A stretch of DNA of 18,134 bases from Spirochaetota bacterium (GTDB lineage: Bacteria; Spirochaetota; Spirochaetia; B11-G9): the NCBI GenBank assembly GCA_003641695.1, contig QNBL01000017.1, forward strand, positions 1 to 18,134, read 5' to 3'. Below, one piece after another: positions 1-7,140 of the stretch. Below the pieces are notes generated by a model. The model saw nothing but the letters and a program-made list of their open reading frames with translations, did not search any database and was not told the DNA's origin. How positions within the stretch are numbered: position 1 is the stretch's first letter; each line of letters opens with the position of its first letter. Both the position numbers and the translations under genes were made by a program.

Positions 1-103
1 CAATTGCTTCAAACTCCCTGCTTTCGGAAATCAGAGACCGCATTATGTCTTCCTTGGATTCAAGGAGCAGTTTTTTCATCTTTTCTACAAATTTTTCATC
101 CAT
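1..103 (-). CDS. DksA/TraR-like zinc-finger regulator, N-terminal fragment
   Basis: Only the first 34 codons are inside the window; the gene runs off the left edge. The start is the ATG at 103..101, preceded on the minus strand by an AAGGG-type ribosome binding site. The visible peptide is charged and helical (it begins MDEKFVEKMKKLLLES and ends near REFEAI), as expected for the N-terminal coiled coil of small spirochaetal DksA/TraR-like proteins. The diagnostic C4 zinc finger lies outside the window. Family members bind the RNA polymerase secondary channel and modulate transcription. The call rests partly on recalled synteny: a dnaK-suppressor-like gene diverges from or sits beside infA in Borrelia and Treponema. 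Any other short coiled-coil protein would fit the visible residues. Confidence 0.6.
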   Translation of the reverse strand, partial: MDEKFVEKMKKLLLESKEDIMRSLISESREFEAI

Positions 104-148
104 AGCCTACCCTTTTTACAGCACGACAACTCATTTAAGGTGAGTGAA

Positions 149-175
149 TTTGTATTAATAATCTAAAAATGTCAA
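149..175 (-). promoter_or_regulatory. Possible promoter of the leftward dksA-like gene
   Basis: Minus strand: a consensus TTGACA at 175..170 and a weaker TACAAA at 154..149, with a short 15-bp spacer. The -35 match is perfect but the -10 and spacing are poor. The position, about 50 nt upstream of the ATG at 103, is suitable. Confidence 0.35.
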
Positions 176-179
176 CTCC

Positions 180-208
180 TTGACAATTATTTTTGATTCT
201 TTTACTAT
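180..208 (+). promoter_or_regulatory. Sigma70-type promoter of infA
   Basis: TTGACA at 180-185, a 17-bp spacer, then TACTAT at 203-208. This is a near-consensus housekeeping promoter. The predicted transcription start near 215 leaves a leader of about 23 nt containing the infA ribosome binding site GGAGG (229-233). Confidence 0.75.
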
Positions 209-237
209 TAAGTCATAATGAAAATCCTGGAGGATCT

Positions 238-456
238 GTGGCAAAAGAGGAAGCAATAGAAGTAGAAGGAATTGTAAAGGAATCTCTTCCTAACACAATG
301 TTTAAAGTTGAAATCAAGAACGGGCATCAAATTCTGGCCCATCTTTCAGGGAAAATGCGCAAACACTACATAAGGATTGTCCCGGGAGACAAGGTACGTG
401 TAGCACTGTCCCCCTACGATCTTACAAGAGGCAGGATAATATACCGGGAACGCTGA
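238..456 (+). CDS. infA: Translation initiation factor IF-1
   Basis: Encodes the 72-aa S1/OB-fold factor that binds the 30S A site and helps IF-2 and IF-3 during initiation. With the GTG start at 238 the protein begins MAKEEAIEVEG and is exactly the usual IF-1 length. Family hallmarks are visible: the central F-x-V-x-x-x-N-G-H region with LAHLSGKMR (about residues 32-41), the Y-I-R-I-V-P-G-D-K-V segment, and the closing L-T-R-G-R-I-I-Y-R. GGAGG at 229-233 sits 4 nt before the GTG, which decides the start over an upstream in-frame TTG at 193. It has its own strong promoter. Its stop codon directly abuts the stop of the convergent smr gene, so no intergenic terminator is possible. Confidence 0.96.
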   Translation: MAKEEAIEVEGIVKESLPNTMFKVEIKNGHQILAHLSGKMRKHYIRIVPGDKVRVALSPYDLTRGRIIYRER

Positions 457-816
457 TCATCTTTTAATCAGGACCCATGTCGCTCCTTTACCCCCGTTAT
501 CTCTCGCAGCATACCCGCTTTTTCCCGCATAAGGGCATTTTTCCAGGTAAGTTTTTATCCACTTTGAAAGGACTCCACCCCCTGCGGAGTGATTTCCCTT
601 GCCATGAATAATAAGCACCTTCCTGTATCCCGACCGGCTTGAGGCTTTAAAAAAATCGTCCAGAGCTTTCTCCGCTTCAGCCTTTGTCATACCATGGAGG
701 TCAATTCGGGCATTTATTCTGATCTTTTTCTCGGAGATTCTGGATTCTGACACCGTGTCTTTATCCTTGAAATCTTCCCAGTTGTCCCACGTATCCAGAA
801 TTTTATTAAAATCCAT
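457..816 (-). CDS. Smr-domain protein
   Basis: A 119-aa protein that is essentially one Smr (small MutS-related) domain with a short charged N-terminus of about 35 residues. Visible motifs are the DLHGMT signature (residues 39-44), HGKG (71-74) preceded by the hydrophobic strand KVLII, and the terminal GGKGATWVLIKR-type strand (108-119). Stand-alone Smr proteins are nucleic-acid binding and often endonucleolytic. The substrate here cannot be told. It is the last gene of the bat operon: its ATG (816-814) overlaps the batD-batE stop by one base (TGATG), which indicates translational coupling. A GTG immediately upstream at 819 is possible but less likely. A functional link to the Bat proteins is not evident from the sequence. 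Confidence 0.88.
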   Translation of the reverse strand: MDFNKILDTWDNWEDFKDKDTVSESRISEKKIRINARIDLHGMTKAEAEKALDDFFKASSRSGYRKVLIIHGKGNHSAGGGVLSKWIKTYLEKCPYAGKSGYAARDNGGKGATWVLIKR

Positions 817-2819
817 CACTTCGCCTTTGTCAGCACTTTCAGAGGGTCAATATCGCCCCCCAGAATCAGCAGGGAATCTTTTTTAAGCCACCCCTTCAAT
901 CCGATACCATTCTCTATAAACTCGTAATCTCCCGAGGAACCGATTACCTTGACCATCTCTCCCTCTTTTACCTCAAAGCCGGAATCAGAGTTTTCATCGG
1001 GGATTTTCTTTACCCCCTCAAACTGGTGATTTATAATCCCGTAATGCTGTTTCCACTGACAGGACGATCTCACAAGCGCTCCGGAGGTGATAATGCTTAT
1101 TACTGAGAGAAGAACCGCCAGGATGAGAAAGGAATTCCTCTTTCTGACAAGATAGATCACACCTGCAAAAGCTGCTCCGTTGACTGCAATGGTCATAAGA
1201 AAGAGAAAAATATCAGGATACACGCTTTTCCCCATCTGCAGGGAATACTCTATCCCCGAAGTCATCTCAACAGCATGAACAAAACTCCTGTATTCATCCT
1301 TGAATGGATTATACATCAAAGCGGTATTCGCGGCATAAACTGCCTTATCTATCATTCCAAGACGGTTATAACAAAGAGCAGCATTATAAAACAATGAAGG
1401 AGAATCAGGAAACTCCCCAAGCTCGCTTAAATACAAATCAAGAGCTTTCCCGTAATTCCCCTCCCGAAACAGCCTGCTCCCTTTATTTTCGGTACCGGCC
1501 CCCAGAGAGGTGCTTGTCAAAGTTAACAGGATCAGGGAAATCAAAAGGAATTTCTTTCTTCTTTTCAAATAGAATATAATAAAAACAAGCGGCCCCGGCA
1601 GCAGCCAAAGATAACTTTCCGGATCCTTGTACCTTCCCGATTTTACCGGAAAATGCGAAGCTGCAGTGTCTTCAGGAAGGAAGGAAGCAAATGGATCAGC
1701 CTCTGCTTTGGAATCGGAATCAAGGGCCGTTACAGAAACACGCCCTGATTTCAGTACGGTAACATCGCCTGTAACGGGGTCCAGAAAGGGAAATGGAGGT
1801 ATACGGATCTCTTTTTCTCCGGGTTCGGAAAACAGGAGAGTAAAAACTTTTTCCCTCCTCCCTTCGAATCCGTTTATGGTTCCGTGATAATCCTGTTCAT
1901 CTTTCGCTTCAGAAATCGTCATGCCGTCCCCTTCAGGAGGAGGTATTTCAAGATAATTAAGGTTTCCAGCACCCTCTACTACAACGTGAAGTCTGGTCCC
2001 GCCGCTGATCCGTGACGATTCTTCTTCCAGATTGAATCTTCTGGTGAAATCCCCTATAGCTCCGGTTGAACGGATCTCCGAAGGAATACCCTTGACCTTT
2101 AGAGTCAGGGTACCGGAATAGGAAGTAATCCCTTCCGCACGGATCTTAATTCCGGGAATTTTTACCGCTCCTTCCCTCGATGGGGTATATATATATCCGG
2201 CAACCGGTACAGTATAGAGGACTTCATTTCCTGCCGGTTCCTTGGTAATTGGCCCCGGATCATCAATGCGGGTAAAGATACCGCTGGAGGGCGAGGGAAC
2301 TTCCACCTTCTCAAATATAAGTATCTCCGGCAAATTTGCCACTTGTCCTGTCAAGGGAACCGCCTGCCCGACATAACAGGAAGTGTCCACGTTCCTCCAG
2401 GAGACTTCGTAAGGAATAAAAAACCTTTTGTCCTTGTATATTCCCACCCCAATAAGAACAGGTTCGGTACTGTATTCCTTCCCTGCTGCATTGATCCGGT
2501 AACTTCCAAGGACAAACCGGCCAGTCTTACGGGACAGAAAAGTATACTGAACCCTGGTTTTTTTCCTGGCTTTGCCACTGTCCATCGTTACATAGTAGCT
2601 CCTTACTGCCGGGCCGCGGACAAGCTTGAACTCTTCCGGTATTTTCGGCTGGACAACAGTTACTTCAGAGGTATTATCATGATCAATGTAGAGCGTTACA
2701 AGAAACTGATATCCCTTCCGGACAGGATTGGGCTTCACTTCCATTATTACGTCCTCTGAAAAAACCAAAGAGGCAGCAACTATAAGTAAACTGCTGAGAA
2801 AGAGGGCTTTACCAGTCAT
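816..2819 (-). CDS. batD: BatD-BatE fusion protein (periplasmic Ig-like BatD, TPR, SH3-like)
   Basis: A 667-aa membrane protein that appears to join two usual Bat proteins. Residues 1-21 are a signal peptide. Residues 22 to about 395 are the beta-rich BatD/oxygen-tolerance region in the periplasm. A transmembrane helix (about 402-418) is followed by KRRKK, then a second hydrophobic segment (about 424-440) ending SLGAG that resembles a buried signal peptide. A TPR region spans about 442-510. Two further helices (536-557, 563-580) and a C-terminal SH3-like domain (about 596-652, with V-K-E-G-E-M-V-K-V and G-W-L-K) follow, as in BatE of Bacteroidetes. The positive-inside rule puts BatD, TPR and SH3 all in the periplasm. 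The start has a strong GGAGGAG site inside the 3' end of batC, which it overlaps by 11 nt. The gene is coupled to smr downstream. Confidence 0.85.
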   Translation of the reverse strand: MTGKALFLSSLLIVAASLVFSEDVIMEVKPNPVRKGYQFLVTLYIDHDNTSEVTVVQPKIPEEFKLVRGPAVRSYYVTMDSGKARKKTRVQYTFLSRKTGRFVLGSYRINAAGKEYSTEPVLIGVGIYKDKRFFIPYEVSWRNVDTSCYVGQAVPLTGQVANLPEILIFEKVEVPSPSSGIFTRIDDPGPITKEPAGNEVLYTVPVAGYIYTPSREGAVKIPGIKIRAEGITSYSGTLTLKVKGIPSEIRSTGAIGDFTRRFNLEEESSRISGGTRLHVVVEGAGNLNYLEIPPPEGDGMTISEAKDEQDYHGTINGFEGRREKVFTLLFSEPGEKEIRIPPFPFLDPVTGDVTVLKSGRVSVTALDSDSKAEADPFASFLPEDTAASHFPVKSGRYKDPESYLWLLPGPLVFIIFYLKRRKKFLLISLILLTLTSTSLGAGTENKGSRLFREGNYGKALDLYLSELGEFPDSPSLFYNAALCYNRLGMIDKAVYAANTALMYNPFKDEYRSFVHAVEMTSGIEYSLQMGKSVYPDIFLFLMTIAVNGAAFAGVIYLVRKRNSFLILAVLLSVISIITSGALVRSSCQWKQHYGIINHQFEGVKKIPDENSDSGFEVKEGEMVKVIGSSGDYEFIENGIGLKGWLKKDSLLILGGDIDPLKVLTKAK

Positions 2820-3405
2820 TTAAAAGCTCCTCCGTGCTTCCTGATTCCGCAGTTTCCGCCTTGAGGGTCTGCTTCTCAATCCGTTTAACAAAATCAAGAA
2901 CCCTCATGGCATCCGCCTTCCTGGCTTCATCAGCAGGGTTCTTCTTAACCTCCACCACCGGTTTAACACTCTCATTCCGTAAATTCATTTTCAAAAGACA
3001 ATACTCCAGATCTATCTTGGTAGCTATATCTGAAGGATTGATCTCCAATGCCTCTTTAAAGGAAGCAAAGGCTTCTTCATACCTGCTTAATTCAAAAAGG
3101 AGCACCCCTTTATTGTACAGTGAAGAGAAGGCTACATCACTATTCTTTGAAAGAGATGATTCTTCCCATTTCCCCAGGGCAGGAGCAGCCTCGCCAAGTG
3201 AGTAATAGACATTTCCAAGGTTATAGGCTACGTAATCAGGATAGATCCCCCGGTGACTCGCTTTGATATAAAGGAGGTTGGCATCCTGGTATTCTCCCCG
3301 GGAATACGCATAGTTCCCTGAGAAGATGTCTATGTAGATACCCTGATCACTGCACGAAACAAGTAACAGAATGAAAGGTATCAGTATTAAAAAACGTTTT
3401 TCCAT
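2809..3405 (-). CDS. batC: BatC-like TPR lipoprotein
   Basis: A 198-aa predicted lipoprotein. The signal peptide ends in the lipobox L-V-S-C, with the lipidated cysteine at residue 18. Residues about 31-126 are TPR-like helices (for example YNLGNVYYSLGEA, YNKGVLLFELSRYEEA and FKEALEINP), a protein-interaction surface. A charged linker then leads to a short amphipathic helix (MRVLDFVKRIEKQ) and the ending N-D-W, which resembles the C-terminus of BatC-type TPR proteins. The predicted location is the periplasmic face of a membrane. AAGGA lies 7 nt before the ATG. It overlaps batB by 19 nt upstream and batD by 11 nt downstream, consistent with a co-translated Bat complex. Confidence 0.82.
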   Translation of the reverse strand: MEKRFLILIPFILLLVSCSDQGIYIDIFSGNYAYSRGEYQDANLLYIKASHRGIYPDYVAYNLGNVYYSLGEAAPALGKWEESSLSKNSDVAFSSLYNKGVLLFELSRYEEAFASFKEALEINPSDIATKIDLEYCLLKMNLRNESVKPVVEVKKNPADEARKADAMRVLDFVKRIEKQTLKAETAESGSTEELLNDW

Positions 3406-4364
3406 GGGAAAATCCTTATCGAAACGAATAAAATCAGTAAAAGCACTGCAAGAAAAAGATAAAATGTGTATGCCTCTTCTCCGGCAGTGACCAGCCTTGA
3501 AGAGGATATATTTAAAGCGAGTGAGTCGACAGCTTCTGAAACGGAACCGCTTGCAGACATTTCAAAGTATGAACCCCCGAGAGAAGAAGCTATATACTTG
3601 AGTTTCGACCGGTCCAGTCTGGTAATAACCTCATTCCCGGTTTTATCTGTCACTATTCTCCCGCTGGAATCCCTCAGGACCTTTCCCGTTTCGGTTCCCG
3701 CTCCAAAAACAACAACCTCTATCCCCTTATCCTTTATAAACTGAACAGCTTTTCCCGGATTACCGGACAGATTTTCACCATCCGAAAAAAGGATAATTAC
3801 CTTTCTCCTCTCTTCTCCCTTCGGGAACATGGAAGCTGCCGCTAAAAGTCCCGATTCCAGGTTTGTCCCTGCAGAGGTAAACATTTCCGGAGAAACTGAT
3901 AACAAATTTAAAAGAACGGCTTCACTGTCCTCAGTCACCGGGGCCAGTTTAACTCCCCTTCCTTTAAATACAACAAGTCCATACCGCTCTTCAGGGAGTC
4001 TTCCCATGATGTTCTTTACTGCATCTTTCGAGCGGGAAAGTCTGGAGGGGAGGATATCATCACTCAGCATACTCCTGGAGATATCCATACTGAACACGAT
4101 ATCGGCTTTTGAAGGAATATCAATAATCTTTCTTCCTGTTCCGGAAACCCCGGATAAAGCAAGAACAGTAAAAATAATAAAAAACACAAATGAAAGTGAG
4201 GAGAAAAAACCTTTCACCAGGTAGACATCGTACAGCTGATGTTTTCTCCATTCCCCCCCGATACGGTATAGATCATGTTTCCCCTTTTGAAAATTACTCA
4301 CAAGGATCGCAACAACAGGAATAACGATCAGTAAAAGCCACAGATTTCCAGGATACTGTATCAT
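3387..4364 (-). CDS. batB: BatB, membrane-anchored vWA protein
   Basis: A 325-aa inner-membrane protein with a von Willebrand factor A domain. Hydrophobic helices at about 8-23 and 53-72 precede the vWA domain (about 86-290); a C-terminal helix lies at about 300-318. The complete metal-ion-dependent adhesion site is visible: D94-x-S96-x-S98 (MDISRSM), T167 in the A-G-T-N turn, and D195 in SDGEN. Bat vWA proteins are thought to form complexes remodelled by a MoxR ATPase in stress resistance and envelope integrity. The gene starts on the base after the batA stop codon and overlaps batC by 19 nt. Confidence 0.92.
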   Translation of the reverse strand: MIQYPGNLWLLLIVIPVVAILVSNFQKGKHDLYRIGGEWRKHQLYDVYLVKGFFSSLSFVFFIIFTVLALSGVSGTGRKIIDIPSKADIVFSMDISRSMLSDDILPSRLSRSKDAVKNIMGRLPEERYGLVVFKGRGVKLAPVTEDSEAVLLNLLSVSPEMFTSAGTNLESGLLAAASMFPKGEERRKVIILFSDGENLSGNPGKAVQFIKDKGIEVVVFGAGTETGKVLRDSSGRIVTDKTGNEVITRLDRSKLKYIASSLGGSYFEMSASGSVSEAVDSLALNISSSRLVTAGEEAYTFYLFLAVLLLILFVSIRIFPWKNVF

Positions 4365-5366
4365 CTATAGAACCTCATTAAGGAACACCTTTCGTATAAG
4401 AAAGTTATACATAACAAGCACAAAAGCCAGCAGAATCACCTCTCTGTGAACAGGTCTCGTTTCTATTTTTGTCTTCGAACGTTTCTCGATCCGTTCGAGT
4501 GAATTTATCGACGAAATAATATTCTTCAAGACACCCGGACTACTGGCATGAAAGAACCGTCCCGTTGTTTCCAAAGCCATGGACTCCAGAAGATCCCGGT
4601 CATACACTCCTTTATAAACCCCTCTGAAGGTTCTCCCCGTTTCCGGATCGGTGTATTCCAATGGAACAGGTCCCTTGGAACCTATCCCGATAGCGTAAAT
4701 CTTTATTCCAAAGGATGCCGCAATGGCTGCTGAGGTTACCGGCGTAATCTCTCCCGCATTGTTCTCTCCGTCTGTCAGAAGTATTATTACCTTTTCTGAT
4801 GCACTGCTGTGCATAAGGTGAAGACTGGCAACAGCCACCCCCATTCCTATTGCAGTACCGTTTCCGAGTTCCAGCAGATCAAGATTCCCCAGCTGTTCAA
4901 GAAAATATGAATAATCCAGGGAAGGGGGAACCCTCAGGACAGCATCCCTGCCGAAGGTCACTAATCCTACAGGATCGTGATCCCGCCCTTCGACGAACTC
5001 TTTTACGACACTCTTGGCTGCTTCAAAACGGTTTCCCGGAACAAAATCCTTCGCTGCCATACTCGGAGATTCATCCAGGACAAACATTATATCAATACCC
5101 CGGGTAAGATATATTTTTTCCCTGTTAACCAACTCAGGTCCGGAGAGAGCAAAAACAAGAGCAATCAATCCTATCCAGAAAGCAATATCTCCGGTAATAA
5201 TGAGGAAACGGGTTAATCTTAGCTCCGGTCTGAATATCTCCTTCTGCCAGATGGTGAAAGAGAATGAAAGCCTGCCGCCCCTGCCCTTCCAGAAATGTCT
5301 TAGATAGAATAACGGGGGATACAAGGCAAGAAGGAGCAGGAAAACAGGGTGGGTAAAGGTTATCAT
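4365..5366 (-). CDS. batA: BatA, membrane-anchored vWA protein
   Basis: A 333-aa paralogue of the adjacent BatB with the same architecture. Helices lie at about 6-22 and 54-75, the vWA domain at about 90-285, and a C-terminal helix at about 308-325. The MIDAS motif is intact: D98-x-S100-x-S102 (LDESPSM), T171 in GNGTAIG, and D199 in TDGENN. It acts at the cytoplasmic membrane with its vWA domain probably exposed to one side as a metal-dependent binding module. I recall the equivalent Borrelia gene (BB0172) being studied as a vWA adhesin, which suggests possible surface-related roles in spirochaetes. AAAAGGA sits about 6 nt upstream of the ATG, inside the preceding gene, which it overlaps by 4 nt (ATGA). 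Confidence 0.93.
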   Translation of the reverse strand: MITFTHPVFLLLLALYPPLFYLRHFWKGRGGRLSFSFTIWQKEIFRPELRLTRFLIITGDIAFWIGLIALVFALSGPELVNREKIYLTRGIDIMFVLDESPSMAAKDFVPGNRFEAAKSVVKEFVEGRDHDPVGLVTFGRDAVLRVPPSLDYSYFLEQLGNLDLLELGNGTAIGMGVAVASLHLMHSSASEKVIILLTDGENNAGEITPVTSAAIAASFGIKIYAIGIGSKGPVPLEYTDPETGRTFRGVYKGVYDRDLLESMALETTGRFFHASSPGVLKNIISSINSLERIEKRSKTKIETRPVHREVILLAFVLVMYNFLIRKVFLNEVL

Positions 5367-6268
5367 TTGGGTCCTTTTCTCCTTGCCTTCTCCTCCACGC
5401 TCTTTTCAATCAGCTCCATGCTCTTTCTTACAATATCCAGATCATGGTCCTTCCGGCTTGAGTCAACGGTTACCCCGCCAAACTTAATTGAGTCGGAAAA
5501 CAGTATCATTTCGGACGCCGACTGAACAAAGGCCTTGTCTTTGATTATCTTCCCGAGGTTTTTACCGAAATCTGTTGATGTGGACGTAAGGAAATCTATA
5601 TCGGTACGCTGAAGAAGGTACTTTCTATACTCATCGGAAAGGGTAAAATAAAACTGCCGGCTGCTCAATCCGTCCTTGCTCTCGGCGAGTTCCCTGAGCA
5701 CTTTAAGAAGCTTTCTACCGGGGCGCCTCCCCCTCCGCGAAGCTATTATAAGATTGAACTTTCTTCGGATAGTGCCTGCAAAGCTTAATACGAATACCGG
5801 ACCGATAAACAGGAAACCAATGAATATACCCAGAAGCAGTTTAGTTCCCGGTACGAGAAGAGGTTTCCGGATCCCCTGGAATTTTACATTCTCTCCATCC
5901 AGAAGAGAAGATGTATAAACCTTAACCTTGTCTAGAACAGCTCCTCCCAGATCAATTGCAGGAAGGGATCTCGTTCCCGGAGCAAAAGGGGTAAACAGAA
6001 TCCGAAGCTCAACAAGACCGTCATCACGGCTCATTGTCACATCATGGATTTCCAAAAGAACAGAATCAGGATACGCTTCAGGAAGAACAAGCTGCTGCCC
6101 CGGCTCCTCCTCTATTGAAATCCTCAGCTCAACCTGATCCCCGACATAAAACTCTTTGGGAAGGAAAATTATATCCTTTACAGAAAGCCCGTTTTGCGGA
6201 AATATGGAAACTCCGGGCAGTACCATAAAGAAAAATCCGGCCAGAATCATCAGAAGAGTTTTTTTCAT
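5363..6268 (-). CDS. DUF4381-like Bat-operon membrane protein
   Basis: A 301-aa protein between the DUF58 and batA genes. It has a signal peptide (about 1-24), a small beta-rich periplasmic region (about 26-135) resembling a minimal BatD-like domain (L-P-x-x-F-Y-V-G-D-Q-V-E-L), one transmembrane helix (about 142-165), and a basic cytoplasmic juxtamembrane stretch. The helical cytoplasmic domain (about 185-295) carries the R-x-Y-L-L-Q-R-T-D and L-T-S-T-S-T-D-F pattern seen in DUF4381-like proteins of bat operons. The function is unknown; position suggests a scaffold linking cytoplasmic MoxR/DUF58 to membrane BatA/BatB. A good AAGGAAGAG site precedes the start. It overlaps both neighbours by 4 nt. 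Confidence 0.75.
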   Translation of the reverse strand: MKKTLLMILAGFFFMVLPGVSIFPQNGLSVKDIIFLPKEFYVGDQVELRISIEEEPGQQLVLPEAYPDSVLLEIHDVTMSRDDGLVELRILFTPFAPGTRSLPAIDLGGAVLDKVKVYTSSLLDGENVKFQGIRKPLLVPGTKLLLGIFIGFLFIGPVFVLSFAGTIRRKFNLIIASRRGRRPGRKLLKVLRELAESKDGLSSRQFYFTLSDEYRKYLLQRTDIDFLTSTSTDFGKNLGKIIKDKAFVQSASEMILFSDSIKFGGVTVDSSRKDHDLDIVRKSMELIEKSVEEKARRKGPK

Positions 6269-7137
6269 CTTCTCTTCCTTCGTGAGAAAAAATTCAGCAG
6301 CTTCAGGACCGGATCATCGACTGTACTGATCTCAAGATGGGAGATGCCTCTTCGTCTGCATTCCCGCTTCCAGAAGATGTCGTTTGTTTCCCAGAATTCC
6401 CTATACTCTCTGCGGAATTTCCCGGATCTTCCGGATCCGTAAATAGTTGCCCCTGTTTCAGGATCGACAAGTTCAACAAGACCTGAAAGGGGGAAATCAA
6501 GATCCGAAGGATCGGTTATTTTCAAAGCTATAAGATCGTGCTTTTTCCCCAGCAAAGACAACTCTTTCCAGCAGGGAGGTGTCCTGAAGTCTGACAGGAT
6601 TATGCAAATACCTCTCCGGTTCAAAGACTCGTAAACTGTACGAATAGCCATCTTGAGGTCTGATCCCTTACCTTCAGCTTCAATATTCATCATATCTTCA
6701 ATAAGGCGGAATACCTGTTTTTTCCCCTTCATGGGCGGTACCCATTTTTCGATCCTGTCAGAAAAGAAAACTGCACCCACCTTGTCGTTATTATGAACTG
6801 CTGAAAAAGCGAGGAGAGAGGACAAAATAGCCGCAGTATCCTGCTTGGTAAAGGTTCCGCTCCCGGACTGGAGGGAAGCCGAGACATCCACAACAAGAAA
6901 AAGAACAATCTCTCTTTCCTCACGGAAGGTCTTTGTGTAGGGTGTCCCGATACGGGAGGTAACATTCCAGTCAATAAACCTGGCATCATCCCCTTCGGCA
7001 TACTCCCGCACTTCATCAAACTCCAGACCCGGTCCTTTGAATACTGAACGGTAGTTTCCGGACAGAAATCCGTCCACCAGCCGGGAGGAGACAAGAGGGA
7101 GGTTCTTTATCTTGGAAAAAAGTTCAAGATTATTCAT
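6265..7137 (-). CDS. DUF58 family protein with vWA-like domain
   Basis: A 290-aa soluble protein. The DUF58 signature YAEGDDARFIDWNVTSR spans residues 46-62. It leads into a vWA-like fold with D84-x-S86-x-S88 (VDVSASL), S159 in G-K-G-S-D where a threonine is usual, and D183 in LSDF. DUF58 proteins almost always follow a MoxR gene and are believed to be its cytoplasmic partner. The ATG lies 3 nt after the moxR TAA, which is itself followed by TAG. No convincing Shine-Dalgarno sequence is visible, so initiation probably depends on ribosomes terminating on moxR. It overlaps the next gene by 4 nt. Confidence 0.93.
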   Translation of the reverse strand: MNNLELFSKIKNLPLVSSRLVDGFLSGNYRSVFKGPGLEFDEVREYAEGDDARFIDWNVTSRIGTPYTKTFREEREIVLFLVVDVSASLQSGSGTFTKQDTAAILSSLLAFSAVHNNDKVGAVFFSDRIEKWVPPMKGKKQVFRLIEDMMNIEAEGKGSDLKMAIRTVYESLNRRGICIILSDFRTPPCWKELSLLGKKHDLIALKITDPSDLDFPLSGLVELVDPETGATIYGSGRSGKFRREYREFWETNDIFWKRECRRRGISHLEISTVDDPVLKLLNFFSRRKRR

Positions 7138-7140
7138 CTA

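Noticed and set aside
193..237. TTG-initiated extension of infA
   Set aside because: It would start inside the promoter. The GTG at 238 has GGAGG and gives the standard 72-aa protein.
2343..2759. 138-codon rightward open frame inside batD-batE
   Set aside because: It is antisense to a well-supported domain-bearing gene, has no ribosome binding site and no recognisable protein pattern.
3829..4224. 131-codon rightward open frame inside batB
   Set aside because: It lies antisense to the vWA domain with intact MIDAS residues. Its Ser/Thr-rich composition is a by-product of the opposite strand.
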